Shown: positions 11,838-23,532, numbered from the stretch's first letter. The stretch: 64,000 bases of DNA from Hsuehochloa calcarea (GCA_036346395.1 CM070605.1:3844001-3908000), one strand, 5' to 3'. The notes: a model not told the origin generated them from the letters alone. Translations and numbers: made by a program.

Positions 11838-14026
11838 TCATCCAAGCGACTTTTGGCCACTCGTATGTCCTACACCTTTCGAGAGTAGGGAGTGGTGCTT
11901 CTTGTTGTAGTAGTCCTCGAGCTTTCTTTGGAAAACTTCGGCGATTCTGAGGTCATGTCCTTCCTTTTTATGAAAAGGACACCACCTTGGTTTGTCGTTC
12001 CTACGATCGCGCTTACCTTTGCCTTGATCGAGTGCGACTTGGTGGTTTGGGGCTCTCCATCTTTCACGGCGAGAACCTCCTTGGAACCCTTGGTTTGTGG
12101 TTTTGACTTTTATTTTCTTCTTGGACTTTTTGCTTTTTATCCTTACCAACTTCACGGCTCTCGAGGAGTATATGTTTCTCGATCGATAGTGTTGTTCCAC
12201 TCATTGCCTCGAAGCGATTGCATATCGATCGGCCATCTCGAAGAGTTCGACCTTGATGTTGGGAGGATTCAAAGCAATGTCCTCCGTTATCCTTCTACTA
12301 CGGACTCCTTGCTTAAAAGCCACGATCACGGAGGAATCGAAATTTCGAAATTGAGTTACTGAACGACTAAAGCGTTTGATGAATTGGCGCAAAGTCTCGT
12401 TGTTGTTCATTTTATCCGGTGCAAGTCGTCTTCTTTTCGAGCGGTTGTATGTGCCTTGGAAATTCACTGTAGAAGATCGCAGAGGTGTTGCCAAGAGTAG
12501 ATCGACTCGAGTGGTTGGTTTAATAACCACGATCGGCGGATCCTTCGAGCACGGATCGGAAGGTAATTCGCCATTACATGCTCTCCTCCTCTGCTTTGCT
12601 CGGACAATTTGTTGTATAGATCTGAAGAAATTCGATGGGATTTTGAGATCCATCAAATTTCTCCATGTTCACTGGCCGAAAATGAGGTGGCCAGCGAACT
12701 GCTCGAAGGTCAGGCGAAAATGCCCGGCATCCGGTAATCACTTCTTGTCGCCTTCTTTGTAGGAAAGAAGGGTTAATGTCACCGGTGATCGTATCGACGA
12801 TACCGTGTGGTGACTGTTACGTAGTAGGTCTCAGTTCTACGAGGAGAATACTCCTCGTACTCCACTCGTTGTGAATTTCTTTGTCGAAGTGGTGAATGAT
12901 CACCTCTCCGAGGGGCTTCTTGATCTTCAGCTGATCGAAATGTATTTCTCCGAATAGGGGATCGATTCGACTTATGGCCGTGTCGATTCCTACGTAGAGA
13001 AATATTCGATTGACTGGTAGCTGAGGAAGTCGTATTGCTGCGACTACCTGAATGTTGTCGATGAGGTACCTCCAGTCTTGTCATCACAGTTCGAAGTCTT
13101 TGCGTAATCTCTTCAGCAAAGAGATCGTACCCTGGCGTTCGAGCAAGCTCTTGGCTGGGATTCTCGAGCAAGTCGTTGATGTCACGGAGTTCTTGTACCT
13201 CCCCGTCGATGTTGAATCGCGAGCGGGTTCTTACGGGCGCAATTTTCTTTCTTCATCGACATCAAAATCCTCCTCATCGGTCTTTGAGGCCTTCTTAGTG
13301 GAGTGCGAGAATGTCGAGGATTTCCCTCGCGTTCATCAGTGTTGGTTCTCTCGCCAGCGGTGGTGCCCTTGCCATTACCACGAGGGGCGCGGTGTGTGAT
13401 CTTCGGGAGTGTTCTTATCTCGGCCTCCATGAGGTGACCACGATTGGGGAAGGGCGAAGACCTCCGTTGATGATTCTCACTTGCGCTCGAGGCCTCCCGC
13501 TTGAGGAGTGCTCGAGAGACACCATCTGGCGACTTGGAGTAATCCCCTCCGGTAGGGAACTCAGGGTTATAATCATCTCCGTTCGCAAATGAGATCTGGG
13601 GAGGCGGTCGAATTTGAGGAAAAGCATGCTTGATCCCACCCTCTGGAGTTACCACGAGAGAGGATCACTAGATCTTTGGTGGAGTCTGGAATGGTGGCTC
13701 CCGAACTTGACTTACCAAGTCGGACCGCCTTAAGGGGACTTGAACACTTGGAGAAAAACTCGTCGTGTTGTGAGTCCTCCCAGGAGGCGGTCTGGTCGGA
13801 TTGACCCTTGTCCTTTGAGGGAATTGGCTCCTCTGTTGGGCGTATTGTTGTGGGGATAAGGATCCTCCTCAACTCCATTAATGGGATGGTTTCTGGAGAA
13901 TAATCTCGGAGGCAACATCACCATCGGCGGATGCATCACTCGGCTCGTAGTCGAAAGCGGCATCCATGTCGGCGTCTGCGTGTCTGCCAAGTCAAACCAG
14001 TTCTCCTCGTTCCATTCTCCCGCCAT
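11838..14026 (-). pseudogene. Gypsy B gag remnant
   Basis: The likely start is the minus-strand ATG at 14026 (MAGEWNEENWFDLADTQ), 61 bp inside the primer-binding site. The segment 12201-12656 carries the Retrotrans_gag core: ETLRQFIKRFSRSVTQ and AFKQGV, the pattern expected after the capsid helices. Downstream, 11838-12200 is Lys/Arg-rich with CPFHKKEGHDLRI, a zinc-finger-like motif. Five or more overlapping frames are needed to read it, so it is a pseudogene. Confidence 0.7.
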
Positions 14027-14086
14027 GATTGCATGAGATTGGAAAAAGAGAGTATGTTGACAAGAGATTACGGAAGCTCCCCACAG

Positions 14087-14095
14087 TCGGCGCCA
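14087..14095 (-). other. Primer-binding site of Gypsy B (TGGCGCCG type)
   Basis: The minus strand reads TTGGCGCCGACTGTGGGGA just after the LTR end. TGGCGCCG at the primer site is typical of one large group of grass gypsy elements and would pair with a tRNA ending CGGCGCCA (Asp- or Arg-type). Gypsy E has the same core at 35054. Confidence 0.7.
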
Positions 14096-14103
14096 ACCGC
14101 CGG

Positions 14104-14774
14104 TGTATTAGAACCGATCTTACGTAAAGATTATTTGATTGGGGTCTCCTAGAGATGAAATCACGTGAGTAGTTGACACGGGATGTTTAGGCGAGTTGAG
14201 CCTTCTCGGAGAGAATAATAACCCTAATCTGTGTGGTGTGGTATTCTTAATGATCGAGTAAGAAGCTAAGACTATTACAGAGAAAAGAACTCTCTCCTCT
14301 CTACTCGCCCTTGATGTCCTTATATAGTCATGAAGGAGTAGCCGTTTTGCCCTGCGGAAGAGGCGCCTTAATTGAGCCAGTAATGGGCGTGTGATGGCAG
14401 TAATTACCGGCGCATTGGCTTCTCCACGCCGTCTGGCAATTATCATTCAAAGATAATGGGGTATTTAAGCACTATTACTACGCGGGATAGTAGTGCGTGC
14501 AGACCGTTCGGATTCTTTAATCAATTGGACCCACTTGCCGGTAGGTTTGATTATAAAGTGGTCGTGGTCTACCTGGTCGTAGGAGAACTTACGACCAGGT
14601 AGTAATCGTAAAAGGTCTTACGACTATGTAGTGATCGTAGAAAGACTTACGACCATGAAATGGTCGTAGAAAGACTTACGACTAGGAAGTAGTCGTAGTA
14701 AGACTTACGACTAGGAAGTAGTCGTAGTAAGACTTACGACTATGGGGGGTGATTGTAGAAAATCTTACAATCAC
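14104..14774 (-). repeat. Gypsy B 5' LTR
   Basis: The inner end reads ...TCTAATACA eight bases before the primer-binding site. The outer end is placed at CA near 14774, where the palindromic tandem array stops. No second copy is in the window, so the outer edge is approximate. Confidence 0.5.
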
Positions 14775-14775
14775 T
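14580..14775. repeat. Palindromic 29-bp tandem array in Gypsy B LTR
   Basis: About six head-to-tail units of roughly 29 bp each contain an inverted repeat whose arms are CTTACGACTA and TAGTCGTAGTAAG, around a short variable core. Two neighbouring units (about 14680-14740) are identical. Single-arm changes such as GACCAGG versus GGTCG variants are often matched in the partner arm. Confidence 0.85.
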
Positions 14776-14945
14776 TGGTGGGCCTCTCCCTTATAAAAAT
14801 AAGGGGTACTTCTGGAGACTATGTGACATCATATTTACCCATAATAAGAATTATAGATAATAGATAAAATGAGGATTATTAGATCCTCGTCAGAACTGAA
14901 TTGAGTAATTGTGTGAGTGTGTTTAATCACATTTTAATTGCTTGT
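14776..14945. other. Short flank between Gypsy B and Copia C
   Basis: About 170 bp of A/T-rich sequence with no recognised feature. Its last five bases, CTTGT (14941-14945), are the left target-site duplication of Copia C. Confidence 0.6.
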
Positions 14946-15175
14946 TGTTGAATAATAATCGTTGGGACGATGAACGGCAATACAATCACACAATAACGCA
15001 ATCAATCAATAACACCAGAGCCACCAAATGAGAGAGAACACCAAAAAACTTTATTAATGAATCAGGGATGATTACAGGGATGATTACAGGGGTGCACTGC
15101 CTCTCTATTTATAGACTAAACCCACAGGGGCAATTTTGGTATTTGCCCATACTAAATCTTCTAGATTTCTTAACA
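14946..15175 (-). repeat. Copia C 3' LTR (230 bp)
   Basis: It starts TGTTGAATAATAATCG on the plus strand and ends TTTCTTAACA. It differs from the other LTR mainly by an extra 12-bp copy of GGATGATTACAG near 15067-15090. Confidence 0.93.
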
Positions 15176-15188
15176 CTCCCCCTTGGGC
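15176..15188 (-). other. Polypurine tract of Copia C
   Basis: The minus strand reads CCAAGGGGGAG directly before the 3' LTR start TGTTAAG. Confidence 0.75.
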
Positions 15189-15441
15189 GAATACCACGGC
15201 ATGCACATGCCTCGTTAAAAACTCCTCCCAAAAACCCAGTGGGAAAAAAAGGGATGGAGAAAAGAGTGCATTGCATCCATTTCTTGGATCGCACTTGTTG
15301 CCTCATTAAAAACCTTTACGTGAGAAAACTTCAAGAAAACTCACAAAGGAAAAAAGAGTGCAACATTTGGATCTTCGAGATCATGTAAATCTTCTGGTAT
15401 TACATATGGGCTATGGTTCAGGGATTCACTCCCCCTGAACC

Positions 15442-18400
15442 TTATAACTCACTAAGTCGTCTCATCCCTATGCCTCTAACACATTTGTGGAAGCTAGAGG
15501 CTGGGAGAGATTTTGTTAATAGATCTGCTAGGTTATCACAAGACTTAGCTTTTAACACATTTATCTCTCCGTTCTTCTGAAGTTCATGAGGATAAAAGAA
15601 TTTAGGAGCAATATGATTCGTGATATTACTCTTAACATAGCCCATTTGCATTTGTGCAATACAAGCGGCATTATCTTCATAGATAATAGTGGGGTCATCG
15701 ACGGTGCTTATGCCACATGACTTCTTGATATGGCTAATCATCTGCTTAAGCCAAACGCATTCTCGTGAGGCTTCGTATAATGCGATTATTTCTGAGTGGT
15801 TGGTGGACGTAGCTACCAAAGTCTGTTTAAACGATCGCCAAGAGATGGCTGTACCACCACAAAGAAATACAAATCATGTCTAGGATTTCGCATTATGTGG
15901 ATCAGACAGATATCCTGCATCTGTGTATCCAACCATAGACATGTCTTGGTTCTTCGGGTAAAATAATCCAAGATCTTGTGTACCCTGAAGGTACCTGAAT
16001 ACGGTTTTAATGCCAGCCCAATGTCTTCGAGTTGGAGCTGCGCTATGTCTTGCTAGCAAGTTTACTGCAAAGGCAATATATGGCCTTGTGCAGTTAGCTA
16101 GATACATTAGTGCCCCAATAGCACTTAAATATGGAACTTCTGGTCCAAGAATTTTCTCATTTTCCATCTTTGGTCTAAAAGGGTCTTTGTCCGCTTCTAG
16201 GGATCGGACCACCATCGGGGTTTTTACCGGATATGACTTGTCTATGTTAAATTTCTCTAGGACTTTCTTGATATATGAGGATTGGTATACAAAAACTCCT
16301 TCAGGGAGGTGCTCCAGCTGCAGGCCTAAGCAAAATTTGGTTCGACCCAAATCCTTCATTTCAAATTCTTTAACTAGATAAGAACTTGCTTCTTTTATAT
16401 TTTCTGTCGTCCGATGATATTGGATCATCGACATATCTTCGAAATAATCTGAGAATCCATTCGGGATTTCTTTATGAATACACAGGGGGTCTTCACTATT
16501 AGTATATTCTTTCTTCAGAGGAATTCACTAAGTCGGTTGTACCACATTCTTCAGTTGTTTTAATCCATACAACGACCTTTCCGACTTGATTGTACATATT
16601 TCGATTCACTTTACTTTGATTCGAATCTTTACTCCTTCGGGACTTTCATATAAATATCGAATCAAGTGACCCATATAGATATCTTGTCACTACATCCATT
16701 GCTTGCATACATAAATTCATACCACGCCATTGATATTAAGTATCTAACGTTGTTCCACTCATAACAGGAGAATAAGTTTCATCGTAATCAATATCGGGTC
16801 TCTGCGTGAAACCTTGTGCCACCAATCTCGCTTTGTATCTCACCACCTCATTATTTTTGTTTCTCTTCAGGACGAAAACCCATTTGCATCCTCTGAGGAA
16901 TACCTTGGGTGGTGTTTGGGCTATCGGGCCAAACACTTTTCTTTTATTCAATGAGTAATTACGCCTCAATTGCTTCCTTCCATTTACCCGGTCTCAACGC
17001 TCGCATTGACTAAGGACTTTGGTTCTGGATCCAGTTCAAGGTTTCTAGCAATTTTAGAGGCGAAGTAGATGTCGACAACTGTAGTTTTCCTTTTATATAG
17101 TTCTCCTGATTCCACAAAATTAGTGGATATTTCTTCATTCATTTCGTCCAGCTCCTCGTGATTTCCCACAACAGCAGTCGGTTGTTCCAAATCGATGTTA
17201 GGCTGTCTGCGCGCAATTGTCTTGGGTTTACCATCTTCGAGATTATTTCCTTGAGGTATTTTTAACTTCGTGTTGATTCTCTTTAATCGACAGGAAGATG
17301 TCTTATTGAGTTCTATTTTCCGGACGTCTCCGCTGAATTGAGGCCTCATTCTCGGTGCTCTCCCCTATTCTTCACATGAGGGGTTGGAGTGGTTCGAGTA
17401 TCCTTCTGGGGTATTTCTACTCTCTCTGGAGCATTTGCTGCTGGTATATAAGACTTTGTTACTCCCTTCTGATCAGTGAATGCATCTGGCAAGTTATTTG
17501 CAATTTGCTGCAGGTTTATTATTCACTGAACTTCTAGTTCAGCTTCTTTAGTGCGTGGATCCAGGGCTGAATGCGAGGCATTCCAATCTATTCTCGGCAT
17601 TTATCTATTCCTCCCTAATGCCGGAAATTTTATTCATCAAAGATACAATCGGCATGACGGTAGTAAACATGTCTCCGTGGTAGGTTCAAGATATTTAATA
17701 ATCGACGGGACTCAAAACCGACATATACTCTCAACTTCGGTGGGGCCATGGTCAGACGTTGTGGTGGTGAAATTAGCACGATATCTGATCTGACCAAATT
17801 TTCGCAGATGGGAAATACTTGGTGCTTTCCCACGCACTAGTTGCAAAGGGGAAAATTGATGGTATGCAGTTGGTCTTAAATTTATTAGTGCTGCTGCATG
17901 CAACACTGCATGACCCCAACAACTGGTGGGGAGCCTACTGTTCTGCAGTAAGGGTCTAGCAATTAGCTTAATTCTTTTGATAAATGACTCTGCAAGGCCA
18001 TTCTAAGTGTGGACATGCGGTACAGAATGCTCTACCTTAATACCTAAAGCTAAACAATAGTCATTAAATGCCTTAGAGGTAAACTCACCGGCATTGTCCA
18101 TTCTAATGGACTTAATTCTTTCATCTGGAAAGTTGGCCTTTATTCTGATTATTTGGGCTATTAGTTTAGCAAAGGTGTGGTTCCTAGTAGACAGCAGGCA
18201 TACATAGGACCACCTAGTAGAAGCATCTAATATGACCATAAAATATCTAAAAGGGCCCGACAGGGGTTGAATAGGTCCACAGATATCACCTTGTATTCTC
18301 TCCAGAAAAATAGGTGACTCCGCCTCTACTTTCAGGTAAGAAGGTCTAGTGATGAGCTTTCCTTTGGCACAAGCTGGGCATAAAAAATCTTCAGGTTTAG

Positions 18401-18990
18401 GAAAGGATAGAGTTTTTAAGCTATGACCAATAGAGTTGTTTATAATTTTTCTCATCATTCCTACTCCAGGATGCCCCAATCGATCATGCCAAATCTTGTA
18501 AGGCTCTGAGGATTTGTACTCTGTTTTTAACGCTACATATTCTTCAGGTTTTATGTAGGTATAATATAACCCAGATGAGAAGGAGGGAAGTTTTTCAACC
18601 ACACGTTTCTGACCACCGTCAGGCTTAGTTAGTAAGAGATATTCTGTATCCCCATAACTGTCGGTCTCCACATGGATGTCATTTCGGCGAATATCCTTAA
18701 AGCTTAATAGGGTACGTTTCGATTCAGGATACAAGAGAGCATCCTCAATCACTATTCGGGTACCCATAGGGAGAACAAGTGTGGCTCTTCCAGTGCCAAC
18801 TATGAGAGCATCGCTTCCAGCTATTGTCATAACATTTCCCATTTTCTTGGTTAACGTTTGAAAATATTTGGTATCCCTTAGGATTGAGTTGGTAGTTCCA
18901 CTGTCTACCAGACAGATTTCCTCCTCCTTCATCAGATTCAAGAAGTTGTTCTATATAGAATATAATATAGTCAACAATAATCAAACATGA
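15442..18990 (-). pseudogene. Copia C pol (protease, integrase, RT, RNase H), mutated
   Basis: The frame at 18003-18941 (312 residues) has the protease active site LVDSGTT, the pre-integrase motif KIWHDRLGHPG with CPAC, and integrase catalytic Asp in GDICGP and Asp/Glu in MDNAGE. It stops at PHVHT, where related elements continue QNGLAES, so a Gln codon has become TAG. Integrase resumes at 17712-17906. RT is seen at 16736-16969 (GCKWVFVLKRNKNNEVVRYK) and 15880-16434 (EMKDLGRTKFCLGLQLEHLP). RNase H lies at 15442-15819 (YEDNAACIAQMQMGY, LADLLTKSLP). The segment around the YVDD box near 16440-16730 is badly decayed. Confidence 0.9.
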
Positions 18991-19169
18991 ATAAATCTTC
19001 AAAAGATAACAAGCAACTCTTTTATTCATCAAGAGATAATGTTTCAATCCTAAACAATTAATGCTTCAAAAGAGCATGGAAAATCCACTTATTCGTCTGG
19101 AATAAACTAAACTGATATAGTAAACCTAAGGAAATTATGACATTTGGAGTTGCTTGGGGAGATAGCCTA

Positions 19170-20194
19170 TGGCCTACTGCAGGTCGCCATATGTGTCAAC
19201 CTCCATGTGATCACCCCTTGCTGTAGTGTCGAGCTCCATCACACAGTTTGGGGCGTCACCCTTATCATCATCAGGTTGATTAACAAAATGTGTCTCGCAG
19301 CCTTCCTTCTGGCGCCTTCTTCCCTTAGCAACCGACTCTTGGTAGAGTTCCACGGATGTTTGAGTGCGGCAGTTCGGGACCAATGGTCCATGCAACCACA
19401 TCCAGAGCTTGTGAAGGAGGTATGACTTCTTGCTACCCATGTCCAGCTTCATTGCTTGCCTCTCCCTTGCCCCATCCAGCGGGGTTTGCCATTCCCCTTC
19501 TGCATATTCAATTTCTTCCACTGCCCACCTTTCTGCATGGGGCCCTTTCCGCGGCCCTTACCACTTGTCCTCTGAAAATTTGCATGTGCTTACGGCAATG
19601 GTCGTGATCCGATGGGGACGAGTCGATAGTTCTTCATCGGTAACTCATCATTCTTTTCGCCTCGAGAAGAGTGGTAATCGATTAAAGTACTTCTTGTACT
19701 TCGCTTGACTGCATCTACCTTTGGAGTGTCTGTGAGTGGGGTGAAAAGTGCTCAAAGTCTTATCAATGATCTCAAAGATCTGTGATCTTACGTTCTGAGA
19801 ATCTGAGCTTAGCGATAAGTTTATGAATTGCAGAGTTGTATTCAGACACCTTCTTGAAATCCTGGAACCTTATGTTGGTTCACTCACGCTGTGCTTCAGG
19901 TAGCATGATGGATCTCTGCTGGTCATACCTCTCCTTCAGGGAGTTCTATAGTGCCAGCGGGTCTTCTTCTAGAAGATACTCAGACTTCAGGTCTGGGTGG
20001 ATATGGTGCCTCAAGAAGTGTAGTGCCGCGCATTTGGCAGCATCAGGAATGGCAGGAGCTCCCTCCTCAGGTGGGGTTATGGCAGCGCCGAGTGTTCTGG
20101 CCGTCAGGTTGATCTTAGCGTCCATTGCCCATGTGAGGTAGTTGCTACCGTCCAGGGCAAGTTCAGCAAACTCCTTTTTAGCGATGTCAGACAT
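19170..20194 (-). pseudogene. Copia C gag, mutated
   Basis: The start is the minus-strand ATG at 20194, which reads MSDIAKKEFAELALDGSNYL, a typical copia gag N-terminus (LDG-NYL-W). Residues continue as AMDAKINLTARTLGAAI to about 19946 and then need frame changes. At 19174-19521 a degenerate zinc-knuckle tail reads HGPLVPNCRTQTSVELYQES, where the family has a C-x2-C-x4-H-x4-C finger. An intact version would form the particle shell and bind RNA. Confidence 0.85.
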
Positions 20195-21570
20195 TTCCTA
20201 CATTATTCATGCACAATACTAATTTACTACAGGTAAACAACATGAATATTGCTATATCAGTAAGGTGTGGATTTTATTTAGATAATTCCAGAAGAAGAAA
20301 AAAAATAACTAATAATAATTCTACAAAATTTCAGGGGCTAAAATGAAGAAAATTCAGTTCTGATAAAAATTTAAACGTAATTTCTGGAAAAACTGAGGGG
20401 TTTTCTGCAAAAAAACCTTATTCCCGAAAAGAGTTTTCGTAATTTTCAGAATTACAGGGGACTTTTTGCAAAATCGCCATTTTTCTTTCGGCCGACGTTT
20501 TCTTCCGGCCCGATCGGGCCCATCCGGCCCATGTCGGCCGGTTAAAAAGGGGATGCTACCGGGGGATTTAGGTTTTCCCCTCGTCCTTCACGCAGCGGCG
20601 GCGGGCGTTCGCCCTTCGCGAAAAAGGCGGCGGCCGGTTTGGCGACGCGGATGACGCGGAGGCGAAGCGCGGGGTCGGCGGTGGTCTTGCAGTCAGCCGA
20701 GGGCTAGCGCGGAGTCGGCGGCCGGTCGCGTCGCGACAGTGGTGGCTCCATGGCGTGGCGGCTCGACGGTGGCGGCCGGGCGGCGGTTTCTTGGGAGGCG
20801 GCGATGGGACGGTCGGACTCGAGCCGTCTGCGGGCGCGAGTGGGCGGGGCGGATCTGGCGCCGCACGGCGACGCCATCAAGGCTGCGGGCTTGCGGTCGA
20901 GGCAAGCTCGCGGCGCTCGTTGCATGGAGGCGGCCGATGCTACGGTGGCGTGACGACGCCTTCAAGGCGGCGGCGGCGAGGTGGCGGTCGGCCAGCTGGC
21001 GGAGGCAGGCACTTCTGGCGGTCGGTGGCGGTGTTGCGGCGGCGGCGGCAGCGACGCCGAGCGGCGGCTCGAGCGAGCTTCGCGGCTTGCGAGGTGGCGG
21101 CGGCGCGCGCGGGTGGTGGCTCGCTTCTGGCGGGTGGTCTTGAGGCAACGCGATCGTGACGGCGACTCACGCCGGTTCGAGCGGCGCGCCTTCTTGGCGG
21201 TGGCGGCGCAACCCGGCCGTGGCGGCGGCGGCTTCACGATGGCCGGCTCTTACTCTCCCTTCTTGTTATGGATGCCTAAGCAGCAACCGACGGCCGGGGT
21301 TGGCGTCGGCGTCTTCGGGCGCGCCGACGGCCGGCCGAGGCCGAGATCCAGAGAGGAAATTTTTTTTGTTTTACTGTTCATGTGCGTATATGATGATCTA
21401 CTGTGTGCTACAGGCAGATGATTAGTCTACTGGATCTAGATCAGGTCTTAAAACTGTAGATCTAATCATGGCATTGCAGATCTAGTATCAATCTAGATTG
21501 GAACATAAATTGCAATGCACAGTAGATTGAAATTACCTTTCACCTTGGAGAGCGACTCGTGCTGATAACG
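20195..21570 (-). other. Long GC-rich leader of Copia C
   Basis: About 1.4 kb lies between the 5' LTR and the gag ATG. From about 20470 to 21350 it is extremely GC-rich and full of CGGCGG-type triplets, unlike the A/T-rich element around it. Open frames exist on both strands but are low-complexity Arg/Ala/Pro or Gly runs with no domain, so I do not call a gene. The base composition resembles a GC-rich first exon or promoter of a grass gene. It may be captured host sequence or a family-specific leader. Confidence 0.55.
21555..21570 (-). other. Candidate primer-binding site of Copia C
   Basis: After the 5' LTR the minus strand reads CGTTATCAGCACGAGTCG. This does not match the 3' end of the initiator tRNA (TGGTATCAGAGCC). 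It may pair with an internal part of a tRNA, as in the half-tRNA priming known from Drosophila copia; that is inference. Confidence 0.4.
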
Positions 21571-21788
21571 TGTTGAATAATAATCGTTGGGACGATGAAC
21601 GGTAATACAATCGCACAATAACGCAATCAATCAATAACACCAGAGCCGCCAAATGAGAGAGAACACCAGAAAACTTTATTAATGAATCAGGGATGATTAC
21701 AGGGGTGCACTGCCTCTCTATTTATAGACTAAACCTACAAGAGCAATTTTAGTATTTGTCCATACTAAATCTTCAAGATTTCTTAACA
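21571..21788 (-). repeat. Copia C 5' LTR (218 bp)
   Basis: It begins TGTTGAATAATAATCG and ends TTTCTTAACA, nearly identical to 14946-15175, and is followed by the duplicated target CTTGT. Confidence 0.93.
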
Positions 21789-21793
21789 CTTGT

Positions 21794-22995
21794 TTCCTGT
21801 TTTTGTTTCGCCCTTCTCCTCTCGCTTGGTTTCACATGAGCACGGAGCCCACCTGTCAGGTACACGGCGCTCCTAACGGGAAATTAGTGGGGACGAGGGT
21901 TTTCATGGTAACGGACACACTCTTGAGGTATATATGGGACACGTGAACGGGAGGCACCAACCTGAATCATTTCCATTTCTTATTCCCTTTTATAATAGAA
22001 TTATTTCGTCTTAATTTGGATGTAAAATAAGATAGGTACAGGATGTTTTTTTTCATTACAAGCGAGAGGCGCACACACGCATGTCACAAGGGAATACAAC
22101 AATTTAGCACACGTCTGAACAGACAGATGTCAATGATAAATTCACGATCTCACAAAATTTCTATTGAAACGCATGCATATGTACGTAATAGGTGGACACC
22201 AAGATTTGAACTCTAGTGGGTGACACCCACCATCCCACAAAGAGCTGGTTCCTAGGGGCTTTTTAGAGACGAGAGTGATACGGGTGTACCCGATCTTCAC
22301 GACGTAGAATTCTCCTTGAAGGATTGATAAGTGGCTAACCTGAAATCCCATAAATTCTGATGAACAAAAGCACACGACTGCCTGTCTTGATTACAGACTC
22401 CTATGTACCGGAATTCAACTAGCAACACGTTCTGGATTTCCGTCTTCTCGCCATGCCAAGAAGAAGACTTTGCTTATCTGTGAGGAACAACAAAAACACT
22501 GGCAACCAGTATTTTGGTGGAACGGTAACTAATCGACTTTTCAACTCTCGTTACAGCGCGTAGCATAAATCAATGGGCAAAAAATTGCTTTACACTCAAA
22601 ATTAACATTCAAAGGTTACAGAGAGTGGCAGCCAAGGCTTAATAGCCATCCAAACTAATCTGCCCGTCCACACAAGCGAAAACAACTCAAATTTGATTCT
22701 ATCTCTATCTTCCTAATTTAGATATCTCTTGCCTAACTTAAACGGAAAGCAATAAGAAGTGACTGGATGGTTGCCTTGTTATGCCCCATGTGGTTGCTGG
22801 CCCATGAGGGTGTGCGCCGCGTGGTTGATAAATTTATTAATGACGAATCCCTAGATTCTGGGTCTTTTAGTTCGAGCAGAATCTATGTCCAGTATATGCA
22901 TCAGAAGAATGTGAACAAATCATACATGATAACCAAAAAAAGGCAAGGGGGGTTAAGATCACATATATTTTAGCATTTGTTATTTTATACAATGA
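21794..22995. other. Unassigned flank between Copia C and the MULE
   Basis: About 1.2 kb without a recognisable gene. It continues the sequence interrupted by Copia C. A SINE-like patch lies at 22140-22335. The rest is ordinary A/T-rich sequence. The small open frame at 22767-22973 has no recognisable domain. Confidence 0.5.
22140..22335 (-). repeat. Possible tRNA-derived SINE remnant
   Basis: On the minus strand TAGAGTTCAAATCTTGG resembles a pol III B box (GTTCAAATC). About 40 bp upstream, AACCAGCTCTTTGTGGG-type sequence sits in the A-box position. No clear 3' tail or target duplication was found, so this is tentative. Confidence 0.3.
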
Positions 22996-23004
22996 ATAAA
23001 TTAG
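22996..23004. other. Left target-site duplication of the MULE
   Basis: ATAAATTAG here matches ATAAATTTG at 26470-26478 at eight of nine positions. Nine bases is the Mutator-class duplication length. Confidence 0.75.
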
Positions 23005-23175
23005 GAGTTTTTGACTATACTGGCTGTTTTTCGTGAGGCATTAGCGAAAATGACAGTCGTAGCCGCGTATTTGCAAATACGGCACCCAGGGCCGCACTGC
23101 CACCGTGCGGACGACGGATGTGCTGGCACGTACCTAATCCTGCAGGGCTACCGTGCGGGCCTGCGGTGTCGCCAC
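23005..23175 (+). repeat. MULE left terminal inverted repeat
   Basis: It pairs with 26300-26469 in reverse complement. Shared blocks include GAGTTTTTG, GCATTAGCG, GTCGTAGCC, GTATTTGCAAA and CACCGTGCGGACGACGGATG. The two arms have diverged by substitutions and small gaps. Confidence 0.8.
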
Positions 23176-23520
23176 AGCCGCACGGCCATGTCGCCCACCT
23201 TTTTCTCTCTCTCTCACACCATGCAACAACACCTCCCCCCGCACACGGCCACCATACGGTGGCCAGCCCAGTCTCTTACCGAACCACACCGGTTCTCGCG
23301 AGAAACAAAAAAAAAAACTAAAAAAAACCAGGACATGTGTCGTTCGGACAGACCTCCGAGCCAGGCCCTCCCTCATCTGTCAACCTGCACCGCCATGGCT
23401 ACTTTGCATCGAAAAATCTGTCGCCTCATCCCGTTACCACCATCTAATCGCTGTTTCTCCCTTCTATTCGTTGTCTCCTGCATGTGCATGCATTCATGCA
23501 TGCCTCTCTTGGCTCGCAGA

Positions 23521-23532
23521 TGCTATAAATAG
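23521..23532 (+). promoter_or_regulatory. TATA box of the MULE-borne gene
   Basis: TGCTATAAATAGCG lies about 350 bp inside the left terminal repeat. It is followed by a C/T-rich leader and, at 23650, by a splice-donor-like AG/GTAATTATG. Confidence 0.55.

Larger units (their letters stand above)
9256..14774 (-). mobile_element. Gypsy retrotransposon B, truncated
   Basis: A Ty3/gypsy element lies on the minus strand. From right to left it has a 5' LTR (about 14104-14774), a primer-binding site, gag, protease, RT and RNase H. Integrase and the 3' LTR are absent because the sequence switches to Copia A at about 9255. If Copia A inserted here, the rest of Gypsy B may lie left of the window. All coding regions carry stops and frameshifts. 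Confidence 0.75.
14946..21788 (-). mobile_element. Copia retrotransposon C, complete structure, minus strand
   Basis: A 6.84-kb element is bounded by two highly similar LTRs (14946-15175 and 21571-21788) that begin TGTTG and end TTAACA. It is flanked by the perfect 5-bp target duplication CTTGT (14941-14945 and 21789-21793). Gag, protease, integrase, RT and RNase H follow in copia order on the minus strand. The LTRs differ by a few substitutions and one 12-bp duplication, so it is a fairly recent insertion. The proteins nevertheless carry stops and frameshifts. Confidence 0.93.

Noticed and set aside
20693..21421. Several overlapping open frames of 130-150 codons on both strands
   Set aside because: They coincide with the GC-rich leader, where stop codons are rare in any frame. 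The products are low-complexity Arg/Ala/Gly.
23011..23532. Open frame of 173 codons at the left MULE end
   Set aside because: It lies mostly in the terminal inverted repeat and in the promoter upstream of the TATA box, and its product has no domain. Chance openness is the simplest explanation.
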